Made by a program: the position numbers and the translations under genes. From Bradyrhizobium jicamae (GTDB taxonomy: Bacteria > Pseudomonadota > Alphaproteobacteria > Rhizobiales > Xanthobacteraceae), in contig NZ_LLXZ01000003.1 in assembly GCF_001440395.1 (NCBI RefSeq), forward strand, positions 1 to 64,000: a stretch of 64,000 nt of DNA. Reading direction: 5' to 3'. Below the pieces are notes generated by a model. The model worked only from the letters and a program-made list of their open reading frames with translations. It was not told the origin of the DNA and ran no database searches. Below are positions 9,849 to 18,218 of this stretch, piece by piece; position 1 is the stretch's first letter, and each line of letters begins with the position of its first letter.

Positions 9849-9886
9849 GCCGGTTTCGTTTCGGCACATTACGGTTCGAAACCGGC
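9849..9886. terminator. Hairpin between convergent genes
   Basis: GCCGGTTTCG (9849-9858) pairs with CGAAACCGGC (9877-9886) as a 10-bp perfect stem with an 18-nt loop. It lies between the plus-strand CYTH-CHAD gene and the minus-strand deacetylase gene. On the minus strand it is followed by an A/T-rich stretch (acaaaatttcc), so it could end the deacetylase transcript. Confidence 0.45.
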
Positions 9887-9895
9887 GCGGTTCAA

Positions 9896-10759
9896 CTATG
9901 TCCAATAGGTCCGGGCATGCAGCGCTGCGGTACGCCGCGTACCGATCCAGACGTTGCGCGCGGTCCGCGCCTTTTTCATCATCGCATCGAAAGTCCAGGC
10001 GCCGGCCGGACGGCCGTAGACATGGGTGTGTATGGTGACGTCAAAAAAGAGCGGCGCAGATTCGTGCTCGAGGCTTGCTGCGAGCAGATCGTCGAACTGT
10101 TCGATCAAGGTGCGTGCCGCGTTGCCATAGCGGATCGCGCTTGGCAGGTCGTTGACATCCATCGTCAGCGGCATGCCGACGATCGCACGCTCGCCAAAGG
10201 CTATGTGATAAGGCAGATCATCGTCATTGCAGTCGCCATGATGAAGGTAGCCTTGTTCGCAGAGCAGCGCCGCATGAATGGGACTGCCCGTGCCGCGCGG
10301 ACTTATCCACCCCGACGGCATTTCGCCTGTCAGGTCCGCGATCAAGCCTGTCGTGCGCTTGATGTTTTCGCGCTGGCCTGCCTCGTCGAGATAGACGGGT
10401 ATGACATCCATTCCGTAGGAATGGGCGATGATCTCGTGCCCGCCAGCGTGGATCGCCTTCACCGTATCCGGCCATTTTTCCGCGAGCACGCCATTGACCA
10501 TGATGCTCATGGGGATTCCGTTACGCTCGGCAACCTCAAGCGCGCGCCAGATGCCGCGGGTGGGGCCGTATAATCCCCATGATGCAGCGTTGACATCAAC
10601 GAATCCCGACCGCAACGGATTGCCCATTGGACCGAGTCCCGGCGTCTGCCCTTCGGACCAGCCTTCGTAGGCGACGTTGAAGATGATCCCAACCCGGGCA
10701 CCGCCCGGCCAGCGGAAGGCGCGATCAAGTCGTGTGACGGATGTAGGCGTAAGTTGCAT
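9896..10759 (-). CDS. Polysaccharide deacetylase family protein
   Basis: A 287-residue protein of the NodB/polysaccharide deacetylase fold, in the branch that includes PuuE-like allantoinases and other amidohydrolases acting on small molecules. Visible marks are the PMSIMVNGVLAEKWPD region, the metal-site segment GHEIIAHSYGMD, the SPRGTGS loop and the late DVTIHTHVYGRPAGAW segment with conserved His. There is no signal peptide, so it is cytosolic, which argues against a cell-wall substrate. It starts 24 bp after the stop of the fumarylacetoacetase-family gene, so the two form an operon under the divergent GntR regulator. A role in degrading a ring-derived amide or acid is inference. Confidence 0.7.
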   Translation of the reverse strand: MQLTPTSVTRLDRAFRWPGGARVGIIFNVAYEGWSEGQTPGLGPMGNPLRSGFVDVNAASWGLYGPTRGIWRALEVAERNGIPMSIMVNGVLAEKWPDTVKAIHAGGHEIIAHSYGMDVIPVYLDEAGQRENIKRTTGLIADLTGEMPSGWISPRGTGSPIHAALLCEQGYLHHGDCNDDDLPYHIAFGERAIVGMPLTMDVNDLPSAIRYGNAARTLIEQFDDLLAASLEHESAPLFFDVTIHTHVYGRPAGAWTFDAMMKKARTARNVWIGTRRTAALHARTYWT

Positions 10760-10783
10760 GATCTCAATCCAGGCTGGTTGACG

Positions 10784-11611
10784 TCAGGACTGCGCAATCG
10801 GATTGCGCAGCACGCCGATCCCATCGATCTCGATGGCGCATACGTCGCCGGGCTTCAGGAATACCGGCGGTTTGCGGGCATACCCGACGCCCGACGGCGT
10901 GCCGGTCACGATCAAATCGCCCGGTTCGAGCGTCATGGCGTCGGACACGATTGCGATGAGCCGTTCTATCGAAAAGATCATGTCGGAGGTGTCGCCGCTC
11001 TGCATCACGACGTCGTTGAGCCGGGTCCGAATGCCCAGTCCGGCGGCTCCTCGCGGCAATTCGTCCGCCGTCGTCACGTGGGGTCCGAAAGCGCCGGTCG
11101 CGTCAAAATTCTTGCCGATCGTCCATTGCGACGACTTGCGCTGAAAATCGCGGACCGAGCCATCATTGAAGCACGAATAGCCGAACACACAGCCTAGAGC
11201 ATCGCGCTCCGCCACTCTGCGCGCCCGCGCGCCAATGACGACGGCAAGCTCCGCCTCAAAATCGAGTTGGGTGGAAACCTCCGGCACAAGCAACGGCATT
11301 CCGTGCGGAATGAGTGACGTCAGCGCGCGCAGGAAGATCGCGGGATAATCAGGAATCGGGTTGCCGCCTTCCCTGGCGTGTTCGCGATAGTTCAGGCCGA
11401 TACAGATGATCTTGCCGGGGTTGGGCACTGGCAGGCCGAGCGTGACATCGCTGATCGGGCGCGTGCGGCCCTCGCGGACCCGGCCATCGTGCATGAAGGC
11501 CTGGATGGCCTCGACCGTCTCTCCGCCGCCGGTCTCTATCTCGGCAACAAAGTTCCCGCGCAACGCGCCCGGGCGCCACCTTCCGTCGTCCAGGAAAGAT
11601 ACCAATTGCAT
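10784..11611 (-). CDS. Fumarylacetoacetate hydrolase family protein
   Basis: A 275-residue FAH-fold enzyme. Proteins of this size catalyse hydrolysis, decarboxylation or isomerisation of 2-oxo acids such as 2-hydroxymuconate derivatives and acylpyruvates. Seen are the conserved entry IICIGLNYREHA, the metal-binding acidic residues in STQLDFEAELAVVIG, and the later FNDGSVRDFQRK / WTIGKNFDATGAFGP segment. The preferred start is ATG 11611; a GTG directly upstream at 11614 is also possible. It is the first gene of a two-gene minus-strand unit with the deacetylase and is divergent from the GntR gene, with twin TATCGATA sequences between. The substrate cannot be told from sequence. Confidence 0.8.
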   Translation of the reverse strand: MQLVSFLDDGRWRPGALRGNFVAEIETGGGETVEAIQAFMHDGRVREGRTRPISDVTLGLPVPNPGKIICIGLNYREHAREGGNPIPDYPAIFLRALTSLIPHGMPLLVPEVSTQLDFEAELAVVIGARARRVAERDALGCVFGYSCFNDGSVRDFQRKSSQWTIGKNFDATGAFGPHVTTADELPRGAAGLGIRTRLNDVVMQSGDTSDMIFSIERLIAIVSDAMTLEPGDLIVTGTPSGVGYARKPPVFLKPGDVCAIEIDGIGVLRNPIAQS

Positions 11612-11646
11612 CACATTTCACCGTCAAAACTGTTGATTTTTGAACT

Positions 11647-11685
11647 AATATCGATATTTCTTTAATAGATCAATAAATATCGATA
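11647..11685. promoter_or_regulatory. Twin TATCGATA palindromes, probable GntR operators
   Basis: In the 89-bp space between the FAH-family gene and the GntR gene, TATCGATA occurs at 11649-11656 and again at 11678-11685, 29 bp apart centre to centre. The first extends to the 12-bp palindrome AATATCGATATT (11647-11658). The surrounding DNA is very A/T-rich for this genome. Placement suits auto- and cross-regulation by the adjacent regulator. Confidence 0.6.
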
Positions 11686-11700
11686 AAATGGTTTGGGCAA

Positions 11701-12393
11701 ATGCAGCTTTCCGAGTCATCGACAAAAAGCCTGGCAACCCAGGCGGCCGAGGTGCTCCGGGCCAAGATCCTCAGCGGATTGGAGGTGCCGGGTGCGCGTT
11801 TGGGGATCGACGATCTGAAGCAGCGACTGGGCGTTGGTGCTTCACCGCTGCGCGAAGCGCTGAATCTGTTGGTTGCCGAGGGGCTCGTTCAAAGGATTGA
11901 TCAGCGCGGCTTTCGGGTGGCGCGAGCTGATCGGTCGGAATTGGCTGACCTGATAAAGACGCGCTGCATGATCGAAGGTGCCGCCTTGCGCGCATCCATC
12001 GCCCAGGGCGATCTCGCGTGGGAGGAGGGCGTTGTTGCAACGCTGCATCGCATCGGTCGCATTCCGCGCTCCCTTTCGTCGGAGCGATTCGACCCGAATC
12101 CAGCTTGGGACGAAGCACACCAGGTTTTCCACCTCGCGCTGATTTCAGCCTGTGGTGCCACCATGCTGCTCGACATCTGCAAGACGCTGCATCAGCGAGC
12201 AACGCGGTTCCGCAATCTCTCGAATTCTGTCGGCTGGGGCGAACGCGATGTAGCGAGCGAGCACGCGGCGTTGGCTGAGGCCGCTATTCAGCGCCGCGCC
12301 GATGACGCTGTTCGCCTGCTGGAAGCACACTACCGGCGGACTGGCCTTGTTCTCGAGCAGGGGATCGAGGCCGTTGCGACCAGCCGGTTGTGA
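11701..12393 (+). CDS. GntR family transcriptional regulator (FadR subfamily, FCD domain)
   Basis: A 230-residue regulator. The N-terminal winged helix-turn-helix (~residues 10-78) contains the usual GntR pattern: LRAKILSGLEVPGARL, then LKQRLGVGASPLREALNLL, then GLVQRIDQRGFRV. The C-terminal FCD ligand domain (~90-220) is all-helical, with acidic and His residues in DEAHQVFHLAL and SEHAALAEAA that commonly bind a metal plus a carboxylate effector. It is divergent from the FAH/deacetylase pair and is followed on the same strand, ~70 bp on, by a Bug-type binding protein, so it probably controls both. Confidence 0.88.
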   Translation: MQLSESSTKSLATQAAEVLRAKILSGLEVPGARLGIDDLKQRLGVGASPLREALNLLVAEGLVQRIDQRGFRVARADRSELADLIKTRCMIEGAALRASIAQGDLAWEEGVVATLHRIGRIPRSLSSERFDPNPAWDEAHQVFHLALISACGATMLLDICKTLHQRATRFRNLSNSVGWGERDVASEHAALAEAAIQRRADDAVRLLEAHYRRTGLVLEQGIEAVATSRL

Positions 12394-12462
12394 AGGCACC
12401 GGGCGGGACAGGAACCCCTTGAGAAAAACAAACCGGTCCCCTGGGACCGCAGGAGGAATCCG

Positions 12463-13431
12463 ATGATCATGTTGAAGGGTGCGTTTGGTGCCTGTTTTGC
12501 CGCGGCTGCATTGCTCGCTTGCAGCCCCGTTGCCGCCCAGGATTTTCCGACGCGAGCGGTGCATCTCCACGTCGGCTTCGCGCCCGGCGGACCTGCCGAC
12601 ATCGTCGCCCGCATCATCGGCCAGAAGCTGAACGAACGCTGGAAACAGCCGGTGGTGATCGAAAATCGCGGCGGTGCCGGCGGCAACATCGCGGCTTCCG
12701 CGATCGCAAAAGCCGAGCCCAACGGCCTCGCGATACTGGTCAGCACATCTGCCTTCGCAGTCAATCAAACACTTTACAAGGCGCCCGGATACGCGCCGGA
12801 CGATCTGCGCGCGGTGGTGATCGTCGCTACCACGCCCAACCTCATCATCGGGGCGCCGACGTTGCGTGCAAAGACCTTGAGGGATGTACTGGATGCAGAG
12901 AGGTCGGAGAAGATGACGTTCGGTACCGCCGGTGTCGGCACTACGCCGCATCTGTCGGCGGAACGGATCTTTCGCGCGGCGGCGAGAGGCGACATTGCGC
13001 ACGTGCCCTTTACCGGTGCCGGTCCCGCCATACAGGCCGTTATCGGCGGGCATATTACCCTCGCCAGCGTTGCGATGTCGGCGGGGGTCGGCAGCGTCCA
13101 GGCTGGTCAAGTCAAGGGACTCGCGATCACCAGTGGAAAGCGCGTGCCAGCGCTCCCGGATGTACCGACCGCGCGCGAGCTTGGTCTCGGCGACGCTGAC
13201 GATTCAACCTGGGTTGCCCTTTTTGTTCCTGGCAGAACGCCGGAAACGATTATCGACAAGATCAATACCGACGTGAATGCAATCCTTAAGGATCCGACGA
13301 CGATCGAGCAGCTGGACAAGATTGGCTTCCTGCCTGTCGGTGATCGACGGAGCGAAGCTGAAGAGTTCGTTCGTGCGGAGACCAAGAAATGGGGCTCCAT
13401 CATCAAGACCATCGGGATCGAGCCAAACTGA
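12463..13431 (+). CDS. Bug/TctC family periplasmic substrate-binding protein
   Basis: A 322-residue periplasmic binding protein of the tripartite tricarboxylate transporter type. It has a signal peptide with cleavage near ACSPVAAQ|DFP, then the hallmark loop VGFAPGGPADIVAR and the IENRGGAGGNIAA segment, which hold the carboxylate ligand. Length is normal for the family. An AGGAGG ribosome site precedes the ATG. No TctA/TctB membrane genes are nearby, which is common because Bug proteins far outnumber transporters in such genomes. Its position downstream of the GntR regulator suggests that it senses or delivers the substrate of the FAH/deacetylase pair. Confidence 0.85.
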   Translation: MIMLKGAFGACFAAAALLACSPVAAQDFPTRAVHLHVGFAPGGPADIVARIIGQKLNERWKQPVVIENRGGAGGNIAASAIAKAEPNGLAILVSTSAFAVNQTLYKAPGYAPDDLRAVVIVATTPNLIIGAPTLRAKTLRDVLDAERSEKMTFGTAGVGTTPHLSAERIFRAAARGDIAHVPFTGAGPAIQAVIGGHITLASVAMSAGVGSVQAGQVKGLAITSGKRVPALPDVPTARELGLGDADDSTWVALFVPGRTPETIIDKINTDVNAILKDPTTIEQLDKIGFLPVGDRRSEAEEFVRAETKKWGSIIKTIGIEPN

Positions 13432-13506
13432 CGATGGACGGAAGTGATGCCTCCGATATGCGGACGGCCTTCATTTGCGAACGTCTTTCGGTAAGGGATC
13501 GTGCAG

Positions 13507-14466
13507 CTAGTTGGCGCTAATGCCCCGTTCGCGGATGATCGCGCCGAACCGCTCGGAGTCTTTCCGGGACTTTTCCTTGAACTGTTCGGGAGACATCGGA
13601 GCGGCGATGTTGCCGAGGGTCGCGATGCGCTCGTTCAGTGCAGCATTTGCAAGCGATCGATTGATTTCCTTGTTCAAGCGCGCGACGATCTCGGGTGAGG
13701 TTCCAGCCGGCGCGTAGATACCGAATAGCGCGTCTGCGTCAAAGCCGGTCAGTCCAAGCTCGTCGAGCGTGGGTACGTCAGGAAGTTGGGGCGACCGTTG
13801 CGGGCTCCCGATCGCAAGCGCGCGCAGCGTGCCGGCTTTCACGTGCTCGATGGCAATGCCCGGGTCGAACAGGAAGTCGACTTGCCCTCCGAGGAGGTCA
13901 TTGAGTGCCGGCGCCGCGCCACGATAGGGCACATGCACCGCATTGGTTTCGGTCATGTTTTTCAGCATTTCTGCCGCCAGATGCGGAGAGCTGCCAATGC
14001 CGGGCGATCCGAAATTCCGCTTTCCCGGGTTGGCCTTCAGGTCGGCAATGAACTCCTTGAAATCACGCGCTGGATTGTTGGCCCGGATGACGAGATAGAA
14101 CGGGACGCGCGCAACGGAAGCGACGGGGATGATATCCTTCGTTGGGTCGAAGGTCATCCTGGCATAGAGATGAGGATTGATCGCCACCATCCCGCCTGAA
14201 GACATCAGCAGGGTGTAGCCATCCGGCGCGGACCTCGCTACGGCTTCCCCGCCCAGATTTCCGCCGGCGCCTCCCTTGTTTTCGATCACGACGGGTTGGC
14301 CGAAAACTTCGCTGAGAGGCTGACCTATCAGCCGCGCAAGCTGATCTGCTGCTCCTCCGGCGGGAAAGTTGACGATGAGACGAATGGACTGGGTGGGCCA
14401 GGTCTGTGCCAGCGAAGTGGATATCAGGCTCGCGGTGAAGGCGATCGCGACCACGATGGCTCTCAT
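13507..14466 (-). CDS. Bug/TctC family periplasmic substrate-binding protein
   Basis: A 319-residue binding protein with an N-terminal signal peptide (cleavage near TSLAQ|TWP) and the family loops VNFPAGGAADQLAR and IENKGGAGGNLGG. It lies tail to tail with the other Bug gene (gap 75 bp) and is the last gene of the minus-strand unit LLM monooxygenase, flavin reductase, alpha/beta hydrolase, Bug protein. It probably binds the small carboxylate or aromatic acid that this unit degrades. It is similar in length and motifs to the protein at 12463-13431 but clearly distinct in sequence. Confidence 0.85.
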   Translation of the reverse strand: MRAIVVAIAFTASLISTSLAQTWPTQSIRLIVNFPAGGAADQLARLIGQPLSEVFGQPVVIENKGGAGGNLGGEAVARSAPDGYTLLMSSGGMVAINPHLYARMTFDPTKDIIPVASVARVPFYLVIRANNPARDFKEFIADLKANPGKRNFGSPGIGSSPHLAAEMLKNMTETNAVHVPYRGAAPALNDLLGGQVDFLFDPGIAIEHVKAGTLRALAIGSPQRSPQLPDVPTLDELGLTGFDADALFGIYAPAGTSPEIVARLNKEINRSLANAALNERIATLGNIAAPMSPEQFKEKSRKDSERFGAIIRERGISAN

Positions 14467-14556
14467 GTTTGTCTCCCCAAGTTATATTTTTTCAAAAGGA
14501 AAGTCGGTGGATCCCAGATCCGATATCCGAAAGACAGCGGATCGAATGACCTGCTT

Positions 14557-15344
14557 TCAGGTCGCAAGGAAGTTGCCAATCGCCGTGACACAGGCGGGGT
14601 CTTCCTGCATGGCTAAGTGCCCGGCGCCGGACACGATAAGGTGCGCGCGTTCGGAATCGCCCCGCCCCAGATCTCTGCCTGACCGGCAAGTGCGATCCTG
14701 TCTCTGTCTCCCCACACGATCAGGGTCTCGTTGGGTATCCGGCTTAGCCACCGACCGAGATTTGGGTGCCCCATGCCGTGTGCCTTCTGAATATTCGTCA
14801 GCGCGTTGCCCTCCTTTTCCCTTGCTGCAATGAACTGCTCGGGTGGAGGGGCGAGTGAGCCGCCAGGAAAGTATCGGGCAGCAACTTCGGCGCGATGAGC
14901 CAGGTAGTGCGGCATATCCTGTGGCGCGACTTTACGGAGGTCGGTGCTGGGATGATCGGGGTGGTTGAGTCCGGCAGGCGCGTTCAGCACCAGACGGGCA
15001 AAACGTTCGCCGGCGACCGCCGCCATTTCAGCCGCCATCCATCCGCCCATGGAATGACCGACCAGGTGCGGCCGATCCAGGCCCAACGCTGCGATGAGCC
15101 GCAGATTATGGACGACCAGATCCTGCATCCCGCAGATATGTGGCGCAGGCCCACTTTCGCCGAAGCCGGGGTGGAACGGCAGATAGACTCGAAACCTGTC
15201 GGCCAATCCGCGCGCCCATTCCTGTCCCTCGATTGTTGCCGCTCCGTGCAGCGCCAGGACGGCCGGGCCGTTTCCGATGACCTTTATGACGGTGTCGACG
15301 GCATCAATGTCGAGCCTTATCGTTTCGAATGTCACGTCAAACAC
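14557..15344 (-). pseudogene. Alpha/beta hydrolase with a frameshift near its C-terminus
   Basis: The gene starts at 15344 and encodes an alpha/beta hydrolase with nucleophile Ser in VGHSMGGWM and acid Asp in VWGDRDRIA. The frame that begins the protein stops at 14613 right after AIPNART. The expected ending, with the catalytic His in LIVSGAGHLAMQEDPA, lies in the next frame and runs to 14557. One base missing near 14638-14642 (about where ACC-CTT would be read) joins the halves into a 262-residue protein of normal size. As read, the protein of 243 residues lacks the catalytic His and should be inactive. Either the strain carries a real mutation or there is a one-base sequence error. Neighbours suggest a role hydrolysing a ring-cleavage or ester product. 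Confidence 0.85.
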
Positions 15345-15401
15345 CTTTCTGACCGCGGGTTACTCTCGGAGAACGCCGAACGCCTCTGGGCTTTGCGGGG
15401 A

Positions 15402-16058
15402 CTATGGTGCGGCCATTGCATCGATCGGAATCGAGTGTGCGCGCTGTCTGTCGCGGGATTGCATGCGCACGAAATCGATTACCTGGTGTCCCACCGTCTC
15501 GAGCTGACGCCTGGTTGCCACATCGGTGCAATTGCCCTCGACGTCGAACAGAGCCGTGGAAGTGTTCAGCACGGCACCGAATGGCGTTGGCCAGCCTCTT
15601 AGGGAGTGAGCAATCGTCCGGAGGGCGGCGAGCGTTTGCCCGACAGCCTGCCATCCGCCGGCGCAAGCGATGCAGCCGACTGGCATTCCGTCCAGGTAGG
15701 CGCGCGCATCCGTCCTGAGTTCTTCCGCGTAGTCGAGGGCGTTCTTGATCAATCCGGATATCGACCCGTGGTACGCGGGTGAGGAGATGATGATGCCCTG
15801 GCATTCGCGAAGCGCAACCAGCAGACGCGAAGCCTGGTCGGACGGCGACTGTCCGGGGATATACATCGGCAGCAGCAGCTCTGCGCCGGAGAGAAGGATC
15901 GTCCTTGCGCCCTTATCCTCGGCTGCCTTGAGGCTGATCGCGAGCGCGCGTTCGGAGGATGACCCGCGCCGCGGAGTTCCTCCAATCCCGAGAATGAGAG
16001 GCCTGTCCTGAATCATCCATTGCTCCAGCTGATGCTCACGCGATCCGGTTGGGTTCAT
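15402..16058 (-). CDS. NADPH-dependent FMN reductase family protein
   Basis: A flavodoxin-fold flavin reductase. The FMN phosphate loop is GIGGTPRRGSSSERAL, and the second flavin contact is SSPAYHGSISGLIKNALDY. The start chosen is the ATG whose last base overlaps the TGA stop of the upstream LLM gene (ATGA), which gives 218 residues and translational coupling; ATG 16016 (MIQDRPLILGIGG) is an alternative. The frame stays open further upstream inside the LLM gene, but those residues look non-native. Pairing with an LLM monooxygenase is the classic two-component system: this protein supplies reduced FMN and the LLM enzyme uses it. Confidence 0.82.
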   Translation of the reverse strand: MNPTGSREHQLEQWMIQDRPLILGIGGTPRRGSSSERALAISLKAAEDKGARTILLSGAELLLPMYIPGQSPSDQASRLLVALRECQGIIISSPAYHGSISGLIKNALDYAEELRTDARAYLDGMPVGCIACAGGWQAVGQTLAALRTIAHSLRGWPTPFGAVLNTSTALFDVEGNCTDVATRRQLETVGHQVIDFVRMQSRDRQRAHSIPIDAMAAP

Positions 16059-17101
16059 CAATCGATCTGCGCACGTCGCAATTGGGGGAGGACCTCCTCG
16101 CCAAAAAGAGCGAGTGTTTCGCGGCGACGCCCCGTGACGCTTCTGCCCAGCATTGCGAGAAAATGACCCGCGCCGCATTTGCGGCATTGATCGATCACCT
16201 GCTCGGCGACCTGCGCCGGCGTGCCGGCGATGTAGTCGTCGTCATGCAGTGAAAATCCGGCCCCGGCCCTCGGTGCATCAAGCAACGAGGATGCGCGATC
16301 CACGACGCGCGGATCGCCAGCCACAACCTTCAGCGTCGCCGCCTTCGCAGCCTGCGATTCCTCGCGCGCCTCGGCAGCATCCCGTGAAATGGAAATGTTG
16401 CGCCGGATTGCGAGCTGATCGGGCCCTGCCGCAAATCCCAGTTGGGCAGCCTCCTTGCGATACACGTCGAAGATTTCCGATATGCGGCCGACGGACTCGA
16501 ATCCGGTGCAGATCTTGGACCGGCGTTGCGCGGATTTCTGCGCGGACGCCGTACTCACAACAGTGGTCCATTTCGGCGGAGAAGGCTGCCGGAAGACGTT
16601 CGGCATCAGGGTCAGGTTCTCGAGCTTCCAATACTTTCCGCTGTGATTGATGACGGGGTTCACGAGGGCAGCATCGAGGATTTCCAAAGCCTCGTTGAAG
16701 CGCTCGCGGGACTCCTGCATTCCCAAGCCAATTCGCGCGAGTTCTTGCGGCACGCCGGCTGCAAAGCCGATTTCAAGGCGACCGTTCGTCAGATGGTCAA
16801 GCATCATCAGTTCTTCGACGATGCGCCATGGCTCGTAGAACGGCACGACCATTCCCATCGTTCCCAGGCGCAGCCGGGTCGTGTGACGGGAAATGGCGGC
16901 GATCAACAGGTTGGGAGAGGGGCTATATGAAAGACCGAAGTGATGTTCGCTGAAGAATATGCCTTCGAATCCCAGCTTTTCGGCTTCGAGCCAAAGCGCG
17001 TAACCCTCGTCAAACACGGCAGTCGCAGTGCTCGGCGGCGTCTCCCGATCGCTCAGATTCGGGGCCTGCATGAATTCAAAAATCCACGGCTTGATCAACA
17101 T
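16058..17101 (-). CDS. LLM class flavin-dependent monooxygenase
   Basis: A 347-residue luciferase-like monooxygenase with a TIM-barrel fold. Typical segments are EAEKLGFEGIFFSEHHFG, the GTMGMVVPFYEPWRIVEE stretch that lines the flavin site, and LTNGRLEIGFAAGVP. Such enzymes use reduced FMN and oxygen to hydroxylate or cleave organic substrates; the flavin reductase encoded next supplies the FMNH2. It is the first gene of a four-gene unit and is read away from the NodD-like regulator, whose binding motif sits 75 bp before this start. The substrate is unknown. Confidence 0.87.
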   Translation of the reverse strand: MLIKPWIFEFMQAPNLSDRETPPSTATAVFDEGYALWLEAEKLGFEGIFFSEHHFGLSYSPSPNLLIAAISRHTTRLRLGTMGMVVPFYEPWRIVEELMMLDHLTNGRLEIGFAAGVPQELARIGLGMQESRERFNEALEILDAALVNPVINHSGKYWKLENLTLMPNVFRQPSPPKWTTVVSTASAQKSAQRRSKICTGFESVGRISEIFDVYRKEAAQLGFAAGPDQLAIRRNISISRDAAEAREESQAAKAATLKVVAGDPRVVDRASSLLDAPRAGAGFSLHDDDYIAGTPAQVAEQVIDQCRKCGAGHFLAMLGRSVTGRRRETLALFGEEVLPQLRRAQID

Positions 17102-17175
17102 ATCCCTCCCGGTGAACGGCTATTTCTTGGTTGGCTGCGTATCTCTTGCCTACACCGGGTTTTTAAATTTGAAAA

Positions 17176-17190
17176 ATCGATTATATTGAT
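17176..17190. promoter_or_regulatory. ATC-N9-GAT motif, NodD/LysR-type binding site
   Basis: ATC at 17176-17178 and GAT at 17188-17190 are separated by exactly nine bases, the core symmetry of NodD target sites in nod boxes. It lies in the A/T-rich divergent promoter between the LLM gene (start 17101) and the regulator (start 17221). That is where an autoregulating LysR protein should bind. Confidence 0.6.
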
Positions 17191-17220
17191 CTGTAATATC
17201 CACAAAACGGATGTGAGAAA

Positions 17221-18159
17221 ATGCGGTTCGAAGGCCTGGACCTCAATCTCCTGATCGCGCTCGACGCGATTCTCGAGGAGCGTAGTGTGATGGCGGCCAG
17301 CCGACGCCTTCATCTCAGCCAGCCGGCAATGAGCGCCGCGATCGGCAGATTGCGTCACTATTTCAACGACGACATTTTCACGATTTCACAGCGTAAGCTG
17401 GTGCCGACGCCCCTGGCGCAATCGCTCGAACGGCCGACGCGCGACATACTGTTGCGAATTCGAGCCAACTTGATCTCTGTGCCGAGGTTCGAGGCCGCGA
17501 ATTCGCAGCGACGCTTTCGGATAGTCGTTTCCGACTATGCGAGCATGGTATTGATGCATCCCGTGATGAAGCGCGTGTACCAGAGTGCGCCGGGAATATC
17601 CTTCGAGCTGTTCCCGTTCAATGATCGGGTGCATGACCAGCTTCAGCGCGGCGATGTGGATTTTGTCATCGTGCCCGATGTCGATGTTCTCGACGGTCAT
17701 CCCAAGCAGTATCTGTTCGCCGACGAATTCTGCTGCGTTGCCTGGACCGGGAGCCGCAAGGTCGGACGTTCGGTGTCGCTCAGCCGCTACCTTCAACTCG
17801 GACACGTAACCGCGCAGTTCGGCCCCACTCGCAGGGCTGCCTTTGAGGAGCGGGCGCTGGTCAAGTTGGGTTACAAACGCCGCATCGAGGTCGTTGCACC
17901 GAACTTTACCACCATGGCAACGATGGTAATCGGAACAGACCGCGTCGCAACCATGCATGAGCGCCTTGCTGTCCTCTTTGCTCGAAACTTTCCCTTGAAG
18001 CTGTTGCGTGCACCGGTCCGCATTTCAGGATTTCGAGAGATCCTTCAGTGGCCGGCTTCCTTTCATTCGGATCCCGCACTGGTGTGGATGCGCGAGATCA
18101 TATCCGATGTCGCGGCCGAAATTGATCGGACACCGGCCGCGAAAATGACGTTTGGGTAA
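17221..18159 (+). CDS. NodD-type LysR family transcriptional regulator
   Basis: A 312-residue LysR regulator whose first 70 residues closely follow NodD: MRFEGLDLNLLIALDAI, then LSQPAMSAAIGRLRHYFNDD and LVPTPLA. The helix-turn-helix spans ~residues 18-60 and the co-inducer-binding domain ~90-300. Length equals NodD. There are no nod genes in the window; the divergent operon encodes an LLM monooxygenase, flavin reductase, hydrolase and Bug protein. It is therefore more likely a NodD relative recruited to catabolism, possibly responding to an aromatic or flavonoid-like compound. Whether it is a true NodD cannot be settled here. The ATC-N9-GAT site lies 30 bp before its start. Confidence 0.85.
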   Translation: MRFEGLDLNLLIALDAILEERSVMAASRRLHLSQPAMSAAIGRLRHYFNDDIFTISQRKLVPTPLAQSLERPTRDILLRIRANLISVPRFEAANSQRRFRIVVSDYASMVLMHPVMKRVYQSAPGISFELFPFNDRVHDQLQRGDVDFVIVPDVDVLDGHPKQYLFADEFCCVAWTGSRKVGRSVSLSRYLQLGHVTAQFGPTRRAAFEERALVKLGYKRRIEVVAPNFTTMATMVIGTDRVATMHERLAVLFARNFPLKLLRAPVRISGFREILQWPASFHSDPALVWMREIISDVAAEIDRTPAAKMTFG

Positions 18160-18218
18160 GGGAGGGGGCGATAGCGGTTGAAGTTCGCCGGCGCCCCTGA
18201 AATGTCAGTGCCAACAGC

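Noticed and set aside
16059..16187. An N-terminal extension of the flavin reductase gene inside the LLM gene
   Set aside because: The residues (RRGSFSRNAGQKRHG and so on) look like frame noise. The ATGA overlap at 16058 is a better start.
17221..18159. Calling the region a symbiosis island because of the NodD-like gene
   Set aside because: No nod, nif or fix genes, no integrase, tRNA or attachment site, and no drop in GC content were seen.
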